This document shows, piece by piece, positions 35,890 to 46,237 of a DNA stretch of 64,000 bases. The DNA lies in NCBI GenBank assembly GCA_001839685.1, contig MLAK01000549.1:123801-187800 (forward strand). The letters are read 5' to 3'. This stretch comes from Tritrichomonas foetus. Taxonomy: Eukaryota; Parabasalia; Tritrichomonadida; Tritrichomonadidae. The translations under genes were made by a program, and so were the position numbers. The notes under the pieces were generated by a model. It was not told the DNA's origin. It ran no database searches and saw nothing but the letters and a program-made list of their open reading frames with translations. How positions within the stretch are numbered: position 1 is the stretch's first letter; each line of letters opens with the position of its first letter.

Positions 35890-37089
35890 TTAATCTGTAT
35901 TGCTGTAGTTATCGAAGTAGCCTTGAACAAGGATGAATGGTGTTCCCTTATCGCCTGATCCTGATGTAAGGTCGCAAAGGGATCCGATGAGGTCTGTGAT
36001 CTGTCTTGGTGTTGTTCCCATTGATGTCATTGAGTTCTTGAGGTCAGCATCTTTCTTAGCGATGTATTCTGTGATGGCCTTCTTGAGTTCATCGCCGGAG
36101 AGGTCTGGGAAGACATTGTCAGCGACATACTTGAGCTTGATTTCGTTTGGTGTTCCAGTGAGGCCATCAGTGAAACCAGGCGAAACGACTGGATCAGCAA
36201 GTTCCCAGATTTTTCCGACTGGGTCCTTGAAGGCGCCGTCACCGTAAACCATAGCTTCGACCTTCTTTCCGGTGGCTTCTTGCATCTTCTTCTGGATTGA
36301 GAGGGCGAAGTTCTTGCAGTCGCGTGGGAATAACTTCACCTTGTCTTCTGTTGATTTGTTAGATCCGAGGAGTCCGTAGTCTTCGTTGTAGCCTGATCCA
36401 TCGATTGACTGGGTGAGGATTTCGTCGAGCCCGAAGACAATTTCGGCGCCGGCGGCCTTCAAAAGGCGCTTCGATCTGGCGCGGCTGTGAATGTCTGCGC
36501 AAAGGACGTTCTTTGTGTAGCTGAGAATGGCGCGGCAATCGTTAGCAAGAATGATTTCGATTTCCTTGCCCATTTCTTTGGCGAGATCTCTGTAGAAGGT
36601 GATGTAATCAACGCCTGTGAATGGGTGATGTGAGTCTCCGAAAAGATCGCGGAAGCGGGCTTCTGTAAGGACGTCTGAAAATGGGTTGACTCCTTTCTCG
36701 TCGAGCTGATCGATTGATACTAATTCGTTTCCGACTTCATCGCCTGGGTAGCTGAGTTGCAAGAAGATCTTCTTGGCGCCCTTGAGGATGCCCTTGAAGA
36801 GAATTGAAAAGCGGTTTCTGGAGAGGATGGGGAAAATGAGGCCAAACTCGCCAGATGGGAATTTAGCTTGGATATCGGCAGCAATGTTGTCGATGGAGGC
36901 GTAGTTTCCTTGGGCGCGTCCAACAACAGCTTCTGTGACGGCGATTACATCGCGATCATGGAATTCGAAATTCTCGGCTTTGGAGGCAGCGAGGACTGAA
37001 TCAACAACAATCTGGGCGAGATCATCTCCTTCGCGGATGATTGGGCCGCGGATACCACGAACAACAGTGCCAACAGTACGTGCAGACAT
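35890..37089 (-). CDS. Coenzyme F420-0:L-glutamate ligase family protein (bacterial-type, long form)
   Basis: A 399-residue protein; start MSARTVGTVVRGIRGP at 37089 (the frame above it begins at TTG). It matches the long, about 400-residue form of the F420-0:glutamate ligase family found in anaerobic bacteria: GIRGPIIREGDDLAQIVVDS, DRDVIAVTEAVVGRAQGNYAS, FPILSRNRFSILFKGI, LQLSYPGDEVGN, PFTGVDYITFYR, NDCRAILSYTKNVLCADIHSR, DGSGYNEDYGLLGSNKSTEDKVKLFPRDC, and VYGDGAFKDPVGKIWELADPVVSP. CofE adds glutamates to F420 in archaea and actinobacteria, but the long form's substrate is not established. Eukaryotes do not generally carry it, so transfer from an anaerobic bacterium is likely. Codons are of the highly expressed type, and an initiator-like ATTCACTTTTG precedes the ATG by 7 bases. 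No targeting signal is evident. The stop is TAAAG. Confidence 0.85.
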   Translation of the reverse strand: MSARTVGTVVRGIRGPIIREGDDLAQIVVDSVLAASKAENFEFHDRDVIAVTEAVVGRAQGNYASIDNIAADIQAKFPSGEFGLIFPILSRNRFSILFKGILKGAKKIFLQLSYPGDEVGNELVSIDQLDEKGVNPFSDVLTEARFRDLFGDSHHPFTGVDYITFYRDLAKEMGKEIEIILANDCRAILSYTKNVLCADIHSRARSKRLLKAAGAEIVFGLDEILTQSIDGSGYNEDYGLLGSNKSTEDKVKLFPRDCKNFALSIQKKMQEATGKKVEAMVYGDGAFKDPVGKIWELADPVVSPGFTDGLTGTPNEIKLKYVADNVFPDLSGDELKKAITEYIAKKDADLKNSMTSMGTTPRQITDLIGSLCDLTSGSGDKGTPFILVQGYFDNYSNTD

Positions 37090-39399
37090 CAAAAGTGAAT
37101 TGACTACGGAAATTCTCAAAAATATTGAATATGAAATAAATGCAATTTTGAATGAGAATGAAAGACAATTTGAATGGGTTATACTTAACCTTCTGAATAA
37201 GCAAAAAAAATTGTTGAACCACTATTTAAATAATTGAAAGGAGACTATGAAATGATTACCATACTCGAAAAATCATCTTAAAAAGTTACAAATAGACGAA
37301 TTATATATTGAAAAAGTTAAATAGAGATAAAATACTGGAAATGATGGACGAAAAATCTGATGGAATAAATCAGTGGCAGGCATAAATGAATCATTGATAA
37401 TGATCAAAAAACAAAGTAGTTGTATTGCAGTACCAAGCAAATGAAGAATTTCTATTTCCTGTGTATGAATAGGTGTGATATAGAAAATATCGCAGATTTC
37501 TCAAGAAGATACTTTTCAGAAAACCATTTCAGAGAATTTGGGAGTAAACGTTGGGAAGATGTCTCATTTAATTTGGGCACTATCAATATTTTGTGAAGAT
37601 ATAGGTCAGTGATGTGAGTAAAGGCCAAGTTTACATGTAATAAGGCCAAATACGCCGATAAATTAATTGAATTTCCAGCATTTTTATTTCTGAGGAATTG
37701 AATAAACATTTAAAATTGATAATAAAATGAAGTGAAATTGAATACCAACGAATCGAGAAACGGAAAAAAATGGATGTTTCAACTCATCAATTGGGCAGAT
37801 TCTATCGATTTCTCACCATTTATATGAATAACAACACGAATATGTGATGTAACCGAAGTATCTTCACGTGTCAGCTTTTTTTCGCAGATTTTAATATTAT
37901 GGCTTGATTGTATTGAAAAGAATGGCAAATAAATTCCCATTTCGCATTCAAACTTGCTACATTTCCTTTTTAAGGCATTTTTAGTGACTTTTTAGCGGAT
38001 CCAAAAAGATGGGTATTTTTTAGATGAATTGATCTCAGAATGAAATCAGGAATGAAAAAATGTCATTTCAAATGAAGTTTTATCTTTTTTAACAATTTTT
38101 TGTGCAAACTCACATTTCAGAAATGATTTTTCCATGGAAATTTCTAATTGTATGAAGATTATTTTGGTTTTACTTTCTCTCAAATAGAAATATTTCCCAT
38201 TTTTCAGCCAGTGGTTCGATTTTCCAGAATATTTCGAATATCATAGCACGCGAAAAAGACGATAACAAGCCGAAATCACTTTTATGGTGATTATTTGAAT
38301 CATATGAAATAATTCTTCAAAGGATAAATCAGGAAAAGGAATTTTTCTTCAAACATTATTTTGGAATGAATTTTATGACTTAATTTTTGGATTATAATGA
38401 CCAAATAACGATAAAATATTAAATCTATGAAAATATTCCCAGTGAAAATTCATGTCTGAAGGGTTTCTGTCATATCTAATATTGCTCAAACTTTTGAGAA
38501 TTAGAGAATCATTCTTTAAATGACACCTACTAGGTGCTCCTTTTCTACTTCTTTTATTCATTTTCTCAGTATTTTGCTTATTCAAATAAATCGAAAATCA
38601 TATACAGAATTAAAATACACACTTTTTCTCATCACAATTTTCGTAAATAGAGTCGTGCCCAAAAGGTAAAAACGTCATGTTCGATAAAAAAGAAGAAAAA
38701 AACGAAACTTTTTGGTGCAAATTCAAACAGTCAATAATTGTGTGCTTAATTAATAAGAGTAAAGAAAATGCAACAAAGTTAGATAGGAATTTAACAATTT
38801 TTGATAATATAGAAGAAATTCAATGGTTTATGCTCAGAATTTCTTATCGAAGTAGAAGGTTCAAGAAGATATACTTTGTTAGTGGAGAAAACATAAATGA
38901 GGAACAGTGGTGTCGAAAGGTCTTCAGAATGGGATCCCTTTGGGATGGAGACCACAATGTAGGCCTTTCATATAGGAGGTTATTGTCATGTGATTTATAT
39001 GCTTGAATGAGGTATATCGCAAAGAATAATGGCCCATTGTCAAAACGCATTTCAATATTTCTTATCTATTCATTCCACTTCATTTCTTTTTTTTTTTTTT
39101 TTTCAATGTCTTCTTTGAAAGACATTAAAACTGAAGTAATAATTATACCATATCATGAATCCGACCATTTATACCATCACTTTTCGGGGATCATTAAAAT
39201 TGCTAAAATTCATAATAATTTTCGTACAAATGGAATTCAAATGAAAAGTTATTCACCACAATTTTCAATAATAGCATAATAGAAAAAGTTATATCGTAAT
39301 GATTCAAATAGAGTTTGCATACTGAAATATTGAATACAATTTTAACACATCATTTATTTTTTGGTTTATTTTTCTGTCTTCAATTATTAAAATTATAAA
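37090..39399. other. Long AT-rich intergenic region
   Basis: About 2.3 kb between the starts of two divergent genes. It holds GAAAAAGTT near 37308 and at 39282-39290, a weak possible broken gene (38677-39279), and otherwise AT-rich DNA. No transposon ends, tRNA or tandem repeats recognised. Confidence 0.5.
38677..39279 (+). pseudogene. Possible small or broken ORF pair
   Basis: An ATG-initiated 109-codon frame (38677-39006) ends in TGA and the same frame reopens at once with ATG (39007) for 90 codons. The first part reads basic and mixed (FWCKFKQSIIVCL, YRSRRFKKIYFVSGENINEE, GSLWDGDHNVGLSYRR) and looks somewhat protein-like; the second has a poly-Phe stretch from a T17-like tract. It may be a decayed gene or chance. 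I recognise no family. Confidence 0.2.
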
Positions 39400-40896
39400 A
39401 TGATTGCACTATTTTATTTAATAATATCTTGCTTTTCATCCAACACAATTAAAGTTGGAGATTGGTGGAATGACACAAATGGAGTATATATCCAAGGTCA
39501 CGGTGGCATTGTCACCAGATTAGATGATTATGACTGTTTCAAAAACGGTACAAAAGGCTGCTGGGTCTGGTTTGGTGAAGATAAAACATCTGAAGTTGGG
39601 ATTCATGGATATGCATCAACAGATCTTTATAATTGGGAAGATAAAGGAATGGCGTTATATACACATGATATGATGCCAGAAAAATTGAATGGAATTGGAA
39701 CCGGAATCACTCACAATTTGGAAAATTTGGAAGAATTGAAAAGGAGAGGAAACTTGAAACAACCAGAAGAAGGTGTTTCGGAATATGATATTAAACGTGC
39801 ACATGAATTTCTTCAAGCATATGCCACAAAAACCGATGAGCAGGGAAACTTTATCGAATTTGATGAAACATCATTAATTATTGCATTCAAAAACCTATTC
39901 AAAACATATTATATAATTGAAAGACCTAAATTTTTATATAACAAAAATACGAATAAATATGTGATTGTATTCCATTCTGACGGTCCGGGTGATTGGGACA
40001 TAGTGAACTGGATTAATGATGGAATGTATCCAGACTTCGATCTTTCTTATTCGTATATTCGAGCCCAGCTTGGCTTTGCTGTCTCAGACACACCATTTGG
40101 ACCATACAAACTGGTTAACGCCCAAAGAATGCATTGGGTAGAAGGATACAAAGATGACGATAAAGGAATGGCCAGAGATTTCACGACGTTTCGAGATACA
40201 GATGGAATTGTGTATGTTATATATTCAAGCGAGAACAACAGATTCATTTATATTTCTCGTTTAGATGATACCTATACAACATGGTATACACCACAAGAAT
40301 ATGCGAAGGATGGATTCGATTTCAAAGCGAGAATACTGGAAACAGAATATCGTGAAGCTCCAGCCATGTTTAAATATGACGGATATTATTACTTAATGAC
40401 AAGTGGAACATCAGGATGGGCTCCAAATGCTGCAAATGTTCACAGATCAACAATGCTCTTTGGTCCATACGAAGAACTTGGAAATCCATGCGAAGGCGAC
40501 GGTTCCGGTCGAACATTTGATTCACAATCAACTTATTTCGTTGATATTGATGCAGCAAACGGAAAAGTGATGTATTTCGGTGATCGTTGGTGGTCTAATG
40601 ATCTTGAGCACTCAAGATATGTTTGGCTTCCTGTTGAAATTAATGCAAAAGATCACAGTTTCAAGCTTCATTACACTGAAGAATGGAAACTTGAAGATTA
40701 CTATGATGGACTTATTCAAAAGTCCAACACAACAACGAAAAATAAGATCCTTGGAAATGTTAACGAAAAAAAAGTTAAGTACTTGCCAATTATATTTGCA
40801 GCTATTGGATTGATTGCACTTGTTGCTGTTACTTCTTTATTTGTATTCATTTTTCAAGAGAAAAAAGATGTTCAAAAAGACTATAATGAATTATGA
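39400..40896 (+). CDS. Surface-anchored GH43-like glycosidase (GH43_24/34-like)
   Basis: A 498-residue type I membrane enzyme: signal peptide MIALFYLIISCFSS, a five-bladed-propeller glycosidase domain, then one transmembrane helix at about residues 460-487 (YLPIIFAAIGLIALVAVTSL) and a short tail EKKDVQKDYNEL. Catalytic-domain marks of the GH43 subfamily 24/34 kind are GHGGIVTRLDDY, CWVWFGEDKT, GMARDFTTFRDTDGIVYVIYSSENN and EAPAMFKYDGYYYLMTSGTSGWAPN. Members act on beta-1,3-galactans or related galactose- or arabinose-containing glycans; the exact substrate here is unknown. An insertion of about 50 residues (115-165) separates early blades. It lies 425 bases before the GH95 gene on the same strand, and GH35 beta-galactosidase is elsewhere in the window. 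Both surface enzymes suggest digestion of host or microbial glycans at the cell surface. Confidence 0.82.
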   Translation: MIALFYLIISCFSSNTIKVGDWWNDTNGVYIQGHGGIVTRLDDYDCFKNGTKGCWVWFGEDKTSEVGIHGYASTDLYNWEDKGMALYTHDMMPEKLNGIGTGITHNLENLEELKRRGNLKQPEEGVSEYDIKRAHEFLQAYATKTDEQGNFIEFDETSLIIAFKNLFKTYYIIERPKFLYNKNTNKYVIVFHSDGPGDWDIVNWINDGMYPDFDLSYSYIRAQLGFAVSDTPFGPYKLVNAQRMHWVEGYKDDDKGMARDFTTFRDTDGIVYVIYSSENNRFIYISRLDDTYTTWYTPQEYAKDGFDFKARILETEYREAPAMFKYDGYYYLMTSGTSGWAPNAANVHRSTMLFGPYEELGNPCEGDGSGRTFDSQSTYFVDIDAANGKVMYFGDRWWSNDLEHSRYVWLPVEINAKDHSFKLHYTEEWKLEDYYDGLIQKSNTTTKNKILGNVNEKKVKYLPIIFAAIGLIALVAVTSLFVFIFQEKKDVQKDYNEL

Positions 40897-41321
40897 ATAA
40901 ATAAAGATGCTGAATAAATATTTTCTTTTTAGTATTTTCATATCATTAAAATAACAATAACTAAAGGTCGATAATTATGGTCAATAAATAAAAAGATGAA
41001 AATGATAAGACTTGAAAATAGTTCTATTTTATTTTAATAATAATTATATATGTGATGTTATTATAAGATAATCACAAAATAAATAATGATAATAAATTTT
41101 CTAGCGAGAAAAAGATGATTTAGTAATTCTGAGAATAGTTATACCATATCAAAATTTGAATGCAGATTGACTGCACATTCAATTTTTCAATATTATAACC
41201 ATTTTGAATACTTCAGAATATTTTGAAATATTTTGAATGATATTCATTAAAAGTGATCTTTCTGGAATTCTTGTTCAAAAAATAGTTAACATCTGATTGT
41301 AACAAACTCATAAATTAGAAA
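40897..41321. other. Intergenic region between GH43 and GH95 genes
   Basis: A 425-bp AT-rich spacer, including TGAATAAATAAAG at the end of GH43. No gene or repeat. The GH95 upstream region has no exact GAAAAAGTT copy (nearest CAAAAAATAGTT at about 41278). Confidence 0.5.
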
Positions 41322-44300
41322 ATGATGTTTTTTATATCACTACTTGCATTTTATAATCACAACGACCTTCGAATGTGGTACGACAAACCATCTCCTGATA
41401 TTCCAATGAAACCACCACAAAAAGGATATCCAAATGAAGTCTGGGAACAGAATACACTTCCTATCGGAAACGGGTTTATTGGAGCCAACATTTATGGTGA
41501 AATTGCATGTGAAAGATTATCCTTCAATGAAGAGACACTTTGGATTGGTGGCCCATCAGAAAGTCGTCCAGACTATATGGGTGGAAATTTACCGGAGAAA
41601 GGAAGATACGGTGAAACTTTAAAGGAAATACGTGAAATGTATGAAAATCATGATGATGATGGTGCCTACTGGAAAGAAGAAGACTTAGTTGGTGCTGGAG
41701 AAAATGATGGTTATGGGTCATACCAAATATGGGGTGAAATCTATCTTGATTTTGGTTTTGAAGCTTGGAAGGCATCTGAATATGTTCGATATTTAGATTT
41801 GAATAATGCAACACAAACAGTTCAATTTAATTATGAAAATAGTTTCTACAAACGTGAATTTTTCATTTCATATCCACGTAATGTTCTTGTGATTAGACTC
41901 TCCAAAGAAGGTGAAGCAAAACTCAATTTTGATGCCAAATTCCCAATATCAAGAAATGCTGAAAATAAGATTCTTGAAAACCATGTTTTAGAATCATTTG
42001 GACAACTTGAAGACAATCAAATGAAATTCCTTTCACAATTTGCAGTTACAACTAAAGGTGGTCAAATTATAGACAAAGAAGATTACTTCAGAATTGAAAA
42101 TGCAGATGAAGTTGTTATTTATGTCACTGCTAAAACTGACTATAAACAAGTGTATCCACATTATCGTTCAGGTGAATCAATGGAAGACCTTCGTAATACT
42201 GTTACACAAAAAATCAATACAGCAATTAAAATGGGATATGATAAAGTGCTCTCTGAGCATATTGCTGACTATACTTCATTGTTTAATCGTGTAAAGATCA
42301 ATTTAACACATATTCCATCACAAATCCCTACCAATGAACTCCTTGATGGTTACAGTAATGGCAAAAATACACCAGAAGAAGATCGTCAACTTGAAATCCT
42401 TCTCTTTTCATATGGAAGATACCTTCAAATTTCTGCAACACGTGAAGGTAACCAACTTCCAATTAATGGCGAAGGTATTTGGAATGCATTGAATTCAGAT
42501 GTTCCATGGAGTGATGATTTTCATCTTAATATTAATCTTCAGATGGCTTATTTCCCTACCTTTGTGACCGATCTTCATGAATGCGCAACACCATTGCTAA
42601 ACTATGTCGATGCTTTACGTGCACCAGGTCGAGTTACTGCTTCTATTTATGCAGGTATTACTAGCAGTGAAGAAAATCCGGAAAATGGTTTCCTTGTTCA
42701 TACTCAAAATACACCATTTGGCTGGACATGCCCAGGATGGTCATATGAGTGGGGATGGGGTCCAGGAGGTGGAATATGGATTCTTCATAATTGTTATGAA
42801 CATTATTTATACACTAAAGATATTGACACTTTGAAAAATAAAATCTATCCAATGATGAAAGAGGGTGCACGGTTCTATGAACAATTCCTGAAATATGAAT
42901 ATCCAGACAGCAAACTTTATGTTGCTACACCAGCTTATTCACCTGAACATGGTCCAAGAACCAATGGAAACATTTATGAACAACAAATGACATACCAACT
43001 TTTCACGAACTGTATAGAAGCTGCAGAAGTTTTGAATGTCGACGCTGACAAGATCCAGGAATGGAAACGTATTCTTAAGGAATTAAAGCCACCTATTCAA
43101 ATTGGAGAATCAGGTCAAATAAAAGAATGGTTCACAGAAACAACCCTTGGAAGCATTGGCGAATGGGAACATCGTCATATGTCTCACTTACTTGGACTTT
43201 TCCCATTCAATCAAATTACTTATGACACACCTGATTGGCTTGAAGCTGCTAAAGTTTCCCTTGATGCCAGAGGTGATTGGAATACTGGATGGTCAATGTG
43301 CCAAAGAATCAGTTCATGGGCCAGAGTTGGAGATGGAAATCGAGCGCATTCAATCTTGCATAATCTTCTTTCAAGTGTTATCTTTAATAATCTTTGGGAT
43401 ACCTGCCCACCATTCCAAATTGATGGCAACTTTGGATCAGCAGCTGCCATTGCTGAAATGCTTCTTCAATCACATCTGAAAGCGATTTATATCTTACCAG
43501 CACTTCCAGATGCATGGTCAACAGGATCAATAGAAGGTCTTATTGCAAGAGGAAACTTTAAACTGAACATTTCATGGGATAATATGCATCTCACAGAATG
43601 TTCTGTACTTTCTCGCTCCGGTGGAAAATGCAGACTTCATTATCCTAATATTGCTCGCGGAAAAGTTGAGTTGAGAGATTCTAACTTCCAAAATTCTATG
43701 AGAAGCTTCCTATTCAGGAAGAAAACGGTTTCTTTCATCATTATAGATGAGAATACAATTGAATTTGACACTCAAACAGGAGAAATTTATGTGATTTCAA
43801 ATGTGCCAGAAATATTAGATGCTAAAGTTCCACAGAAAGTAGAATGCTATAGATTTGCTGATGATAAAATTTATATCAAATGGGATCAAGTTGAAGGAAA
43901 TGAAATAAAATACCATATTTATCGCCAAGAAGGAAATCACCTTCCCCAAAGAATAGGAATCACTGAATCAACATCATATAATGATACTCTTAGTTATCAA
44001 ACGAATCAAGAACTTATTTACTATGTAACTACTGAAGCTGATGCAGTTAAATCACGTGGAGCCACCGTAATTGATATTCGAAATCTTGATACAGTTTATG
44101 AATCCAATCCAGCTATTATATACAGCCAGCGTTTCCTTCGTGAATACAGAGAAAACTCACCGACCGAATTTGCTCATGTTGTTGAGGATGCAAAATATTC
44201 TGATTCAATAGAGTTCAGTTTTGTTGGTTCTTCACTCTACATAATGGCTGCTGAAGGCCAATCGAACTGTGATCTTGTCATCACTATTAACGATAGAATC

Positions 44301-44831
44301 AGTATTAGGGTTATTTTGAATAATGAAAATCAAAAGCGAATTGAGCCAATCTTTGTCACTGCCTTCGAAAAAGAAGATTACTACTCTATTAAAGTAACAC
44401 CATATGAAGAAAATGGTAAAAAGATCGAATTATATGGGTTCATAGTTGGTCATCAATATACACCATCTCCACCAACACATACTCAAACACATCCACCAAC
44501 TCAAACTGAGCAATCACAAACACCTACTGAGACCATTTCTGAAACGAAAACACAACTTCCACCAACATCACCATATACACAAACATCACCACAGACACAA
44601 ACATCACCACTGACACAAACATCATCACAGACACAAACAGAGTCAATTACATTAGATCCAACTTCAACAATTCCAGAACCAACCCAAAACGAAGTGTCTG
44701 GAAAAACTATTGGAACTGTTGTTGGAATAACAGTTTCAGTTGTTCTTGTAATTAACCTTCTCGTTGTTTTAATAATAATTTTTATCCGAAAAAGAAAATT
44801 GAATCCACTCACCTATGAAACTCTCGATTAA
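41322..44831 (+). CDS. Surface-anchored alpha-L-fucosidase-like protein, GH95
   Basis: An 1,169-residue membrane protein. A short signal sequence (MMFFISLLAFYN) leads into a GH95 N-terminal beta-domain (LPIGNGFIGANIYG, LSFNEETLWIGGP) and an (alpha/alpha)6 barrel. All key residues are present: N403 and N405 in HLNINLQMAYFP, the acid E542 in SPEHGP, and D701 in QIDGNFGS. After about residue 830 comes a fibronectin III-like module (VECYRFADDKIYIKWD), then a beta-rich, perhaps carbohydrate-binding module (about 920-1045), a Thr/Pro/Gln-rich stalk (TQTSPQTQTSPLTQTSSQTQ, about 1050-1110), a transmembrane helix (VVGITVSVVLVINLLVVLII) and a tail ending NPLTYETLD. GH95 enzymes usually remove alpha-1,2-fucose or alpha-galactose. 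The stalk is like those of surface proteins elevated off the membrane. Confidence 0.9.
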   Translation: MMFFISLLAFYNHNDLRMWYDKPSPDIPMKPPQKGYPNEVWEQNTLPIGNGFIGANIYGEIACERLSFNEETLWIGGPSESRPDYMGGNLPEKGRYGETLKEIREMYENHDDDGAYWKEEDLVGAGENDGYGSYQIWGEIYLDFGFEAWKASEYVRYLDLNNATQTVQFNYENSFYKREFFISYPRNVLVIRLSKEGEAKLNFDAKFPISRNAENKILENHVLESFGQLEDNQMKFLSQFAVTTKGGQIIDKEDYFRIENADEVVIYVTAKTDYKQVYPHYRSGESMEDLRNTVTQKINTAIKMGYDKVLSEHIADYTSLFNRVKINLTHIPSQIPTNELLDGYSNGKNTPEEDRQLEILLFSYGRYLQISATREGNQLPINGEGIWNALNSDVPWSDDFHLNINLQMAYFPTFVTDLHECATPLLNYVDALRAPGRVTASIYAGITSSEENPENGFLVHTQNTPFGWTCPGWSYEWGWGPGGGIWILHNCYEHYLYTKDIDTLKNKIYPMMKEGARFYEQFLKYEYPDSKLYVATPAYSPEHGPRTNGNIYEQQMTYQLFTNCIEAAEVLNVDADKIQEWKRILKELKPPIQIGESGQIKEWFTETTLGSIGEWEHRHMSHLLGLFPFNQITYDTPDWLEAAKVSLDARGDWNTGWSMCQRISSWARVGDGNRAHSILHNLLSSVIFNNLWDTCPPFQIDGNFGSAAAIAEMLLQSHLKAIYILPALPDAWSTGSIEGLIARGNFKLNISWDNMHLTECSVLSRSGGKCRLHYPNIARGKVELRDSNFQNSMRSFLFRKKTVSFIIIDENTIEFDTQTGEIYVISNVPEILDAKVPQKVECYRFADDKIYIKWDQVEGNEIKYHIYRQEGNHLPQRIGITESTSYNDTLSYQTNQELIYYVTTEADAVKSRGATVIDIRNLDTVYESNPAIIYSQRFLREYRENSPTEFAHVVEDAKYSDSIEFSFVGSSLYIMAAEGQSNCDLVITINDRISIRVILNNENQKRIEPIFVTAFEKEDYYSIKVTPYEENGKKIELYGFIVGHQYTPSPPTHTQTHPPTQTEQSQTPTETISETKTQLPPTSPYTQTSPQTQTSPLTQTSSQTQTESITLDPTSTIPEPTQNEVSGKTIGTVVGITVSVVLVINLLVVLIIIFIRKRKLNPLTYETLD

Positions 44832-46237
44832 TAAAATAGAAAATAAAATTATATGACCAAACTATATTTTATCTACTGTTTCCCACGTATAATCGATATT
44901 AATATTGATACCATTAATGGTATCAAGATTATTTTATCAAAATTGATGAATTTTAAATAATAGTACTTTTTTACATTGTAGAACGCTTTTTAATACTATT
45001 TTATTTCAAAATGCTAAATAACTAAAACATGTTAGTTGTCTCCATCAGTCTGATGATCACAATTTTACGATTAAGACAGAAAAGATATAGGAGAATATGA
45101 AATATACATTTCATGAATATAACCAATGTGTTATTGAAGTGATAAATAGTTTCTAGAGATATTCACATTCATCAATTTTCAACTTTCTTGAAATGATCGT
45201 TTCTTTATATGTACACTTTGAAATGATTTCATTAAAAGAGAGTTTATTGGTCATTTCCCCATTATTTAACTCAGAAAAACTCAATCATAAATGATTTATT
45301 TCCTCAAAAACTCGTTATTACTAATTAAAAAGCATATTCATAACATAATAGTGATCATTATAACAAATAAATGAATATTTCAACAGATCTCAAAGTTTTC
45401 AACAATTGTGAATATGGTGGGATAATTATCCGTTTGTCCCGAAGAGCAAATCATGCTAAGAATAGATATAGAAATATCGAAGATTATAAATTTACTTATT
45501 TTAAGCGACATGCACCCCGACCCAAGGCTTATCTTATTCGAATCCGATGAAAGTCTTTTCACAATTTGATTGATTTTTTATCGCTTTGGGCTAAATTTTT
45601 GATAATAACGAAAATTTCATCAAAAATAATTCTAAGAATCCAAAAGGTATTTTGTGTGAAATGAATTAAACTTAACATCAGAAATTTTGATAATTATATG
45701 TGAAAAATTCACACATTTCTGATCCTCACAATTTTTCTATTAAAAAATAATGTGAAAAAGAAAAGTTCTCAATTCAATTTATGAAAGATAAAAATTCACA
45801 ATTTTTTTGAACGAAAAATGTATAAACACTTTGAAACAAAGGCAAAAATGTTTGAATTGTTTAAATATCTTTGTTTTTGAAAAGTGTAAATAATTGAATA
45901 AAGCACACAATGAAGATTATCATCATTTAAATTTGACTTAGCGCATGACAATTTATCTCACAAATACCAATATTCATTTTGTAAACTAATATTTCTCATT
46001 TTTCTTATGAGATAACCTGAATCGCATATTAAAGGCTAATATCGGTAACTCCCTATTCAACTTGACAGCTCAATTGAATTTATGAAAATATATCTCACAA
46101 AAAGTATCTAAATTATCATTGAAAAATAATACATACAGTGAAATTCTGAAAGCATATTAAAAAGTTTTAAAAAGTCCATGAAAAAGTTTTAATTAAAATT
46201 TCAGAATTTCAAAAAGTTATTCCAAATCTATTTAATC
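44832..46237. other. AT-rich intergenic region
   Basis: A 1.4-kb spacer between two rightward genes. The right end holds a cluster of AAAAAGT motifs described separately. A 60-codon leftward open stretch (45380-45562) looks like noise. No gene or tandem repeat recognised. Confidence 0.5.
46159..46218 (+). promoter_or_regulatory. Cluster of four AAAAAGT motifs upstream of PP1-like gene
   Basis: AAAAAGTT at 46159-46166, AAAAAGTC at 46169-46176, GAAAAAGTT at 46180-46188 and CAAAAAGTT at 46210-46218 lie 20-80 bases before the ATG at 46238, all on the coding strand. This is the densest cluster in the window. Confidence 0.45.

Noticed and set aside
45380..45562. 60-codon frame in the GH95-PP1 spacer
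   Set aside because: Short, no family, consistent with chance.
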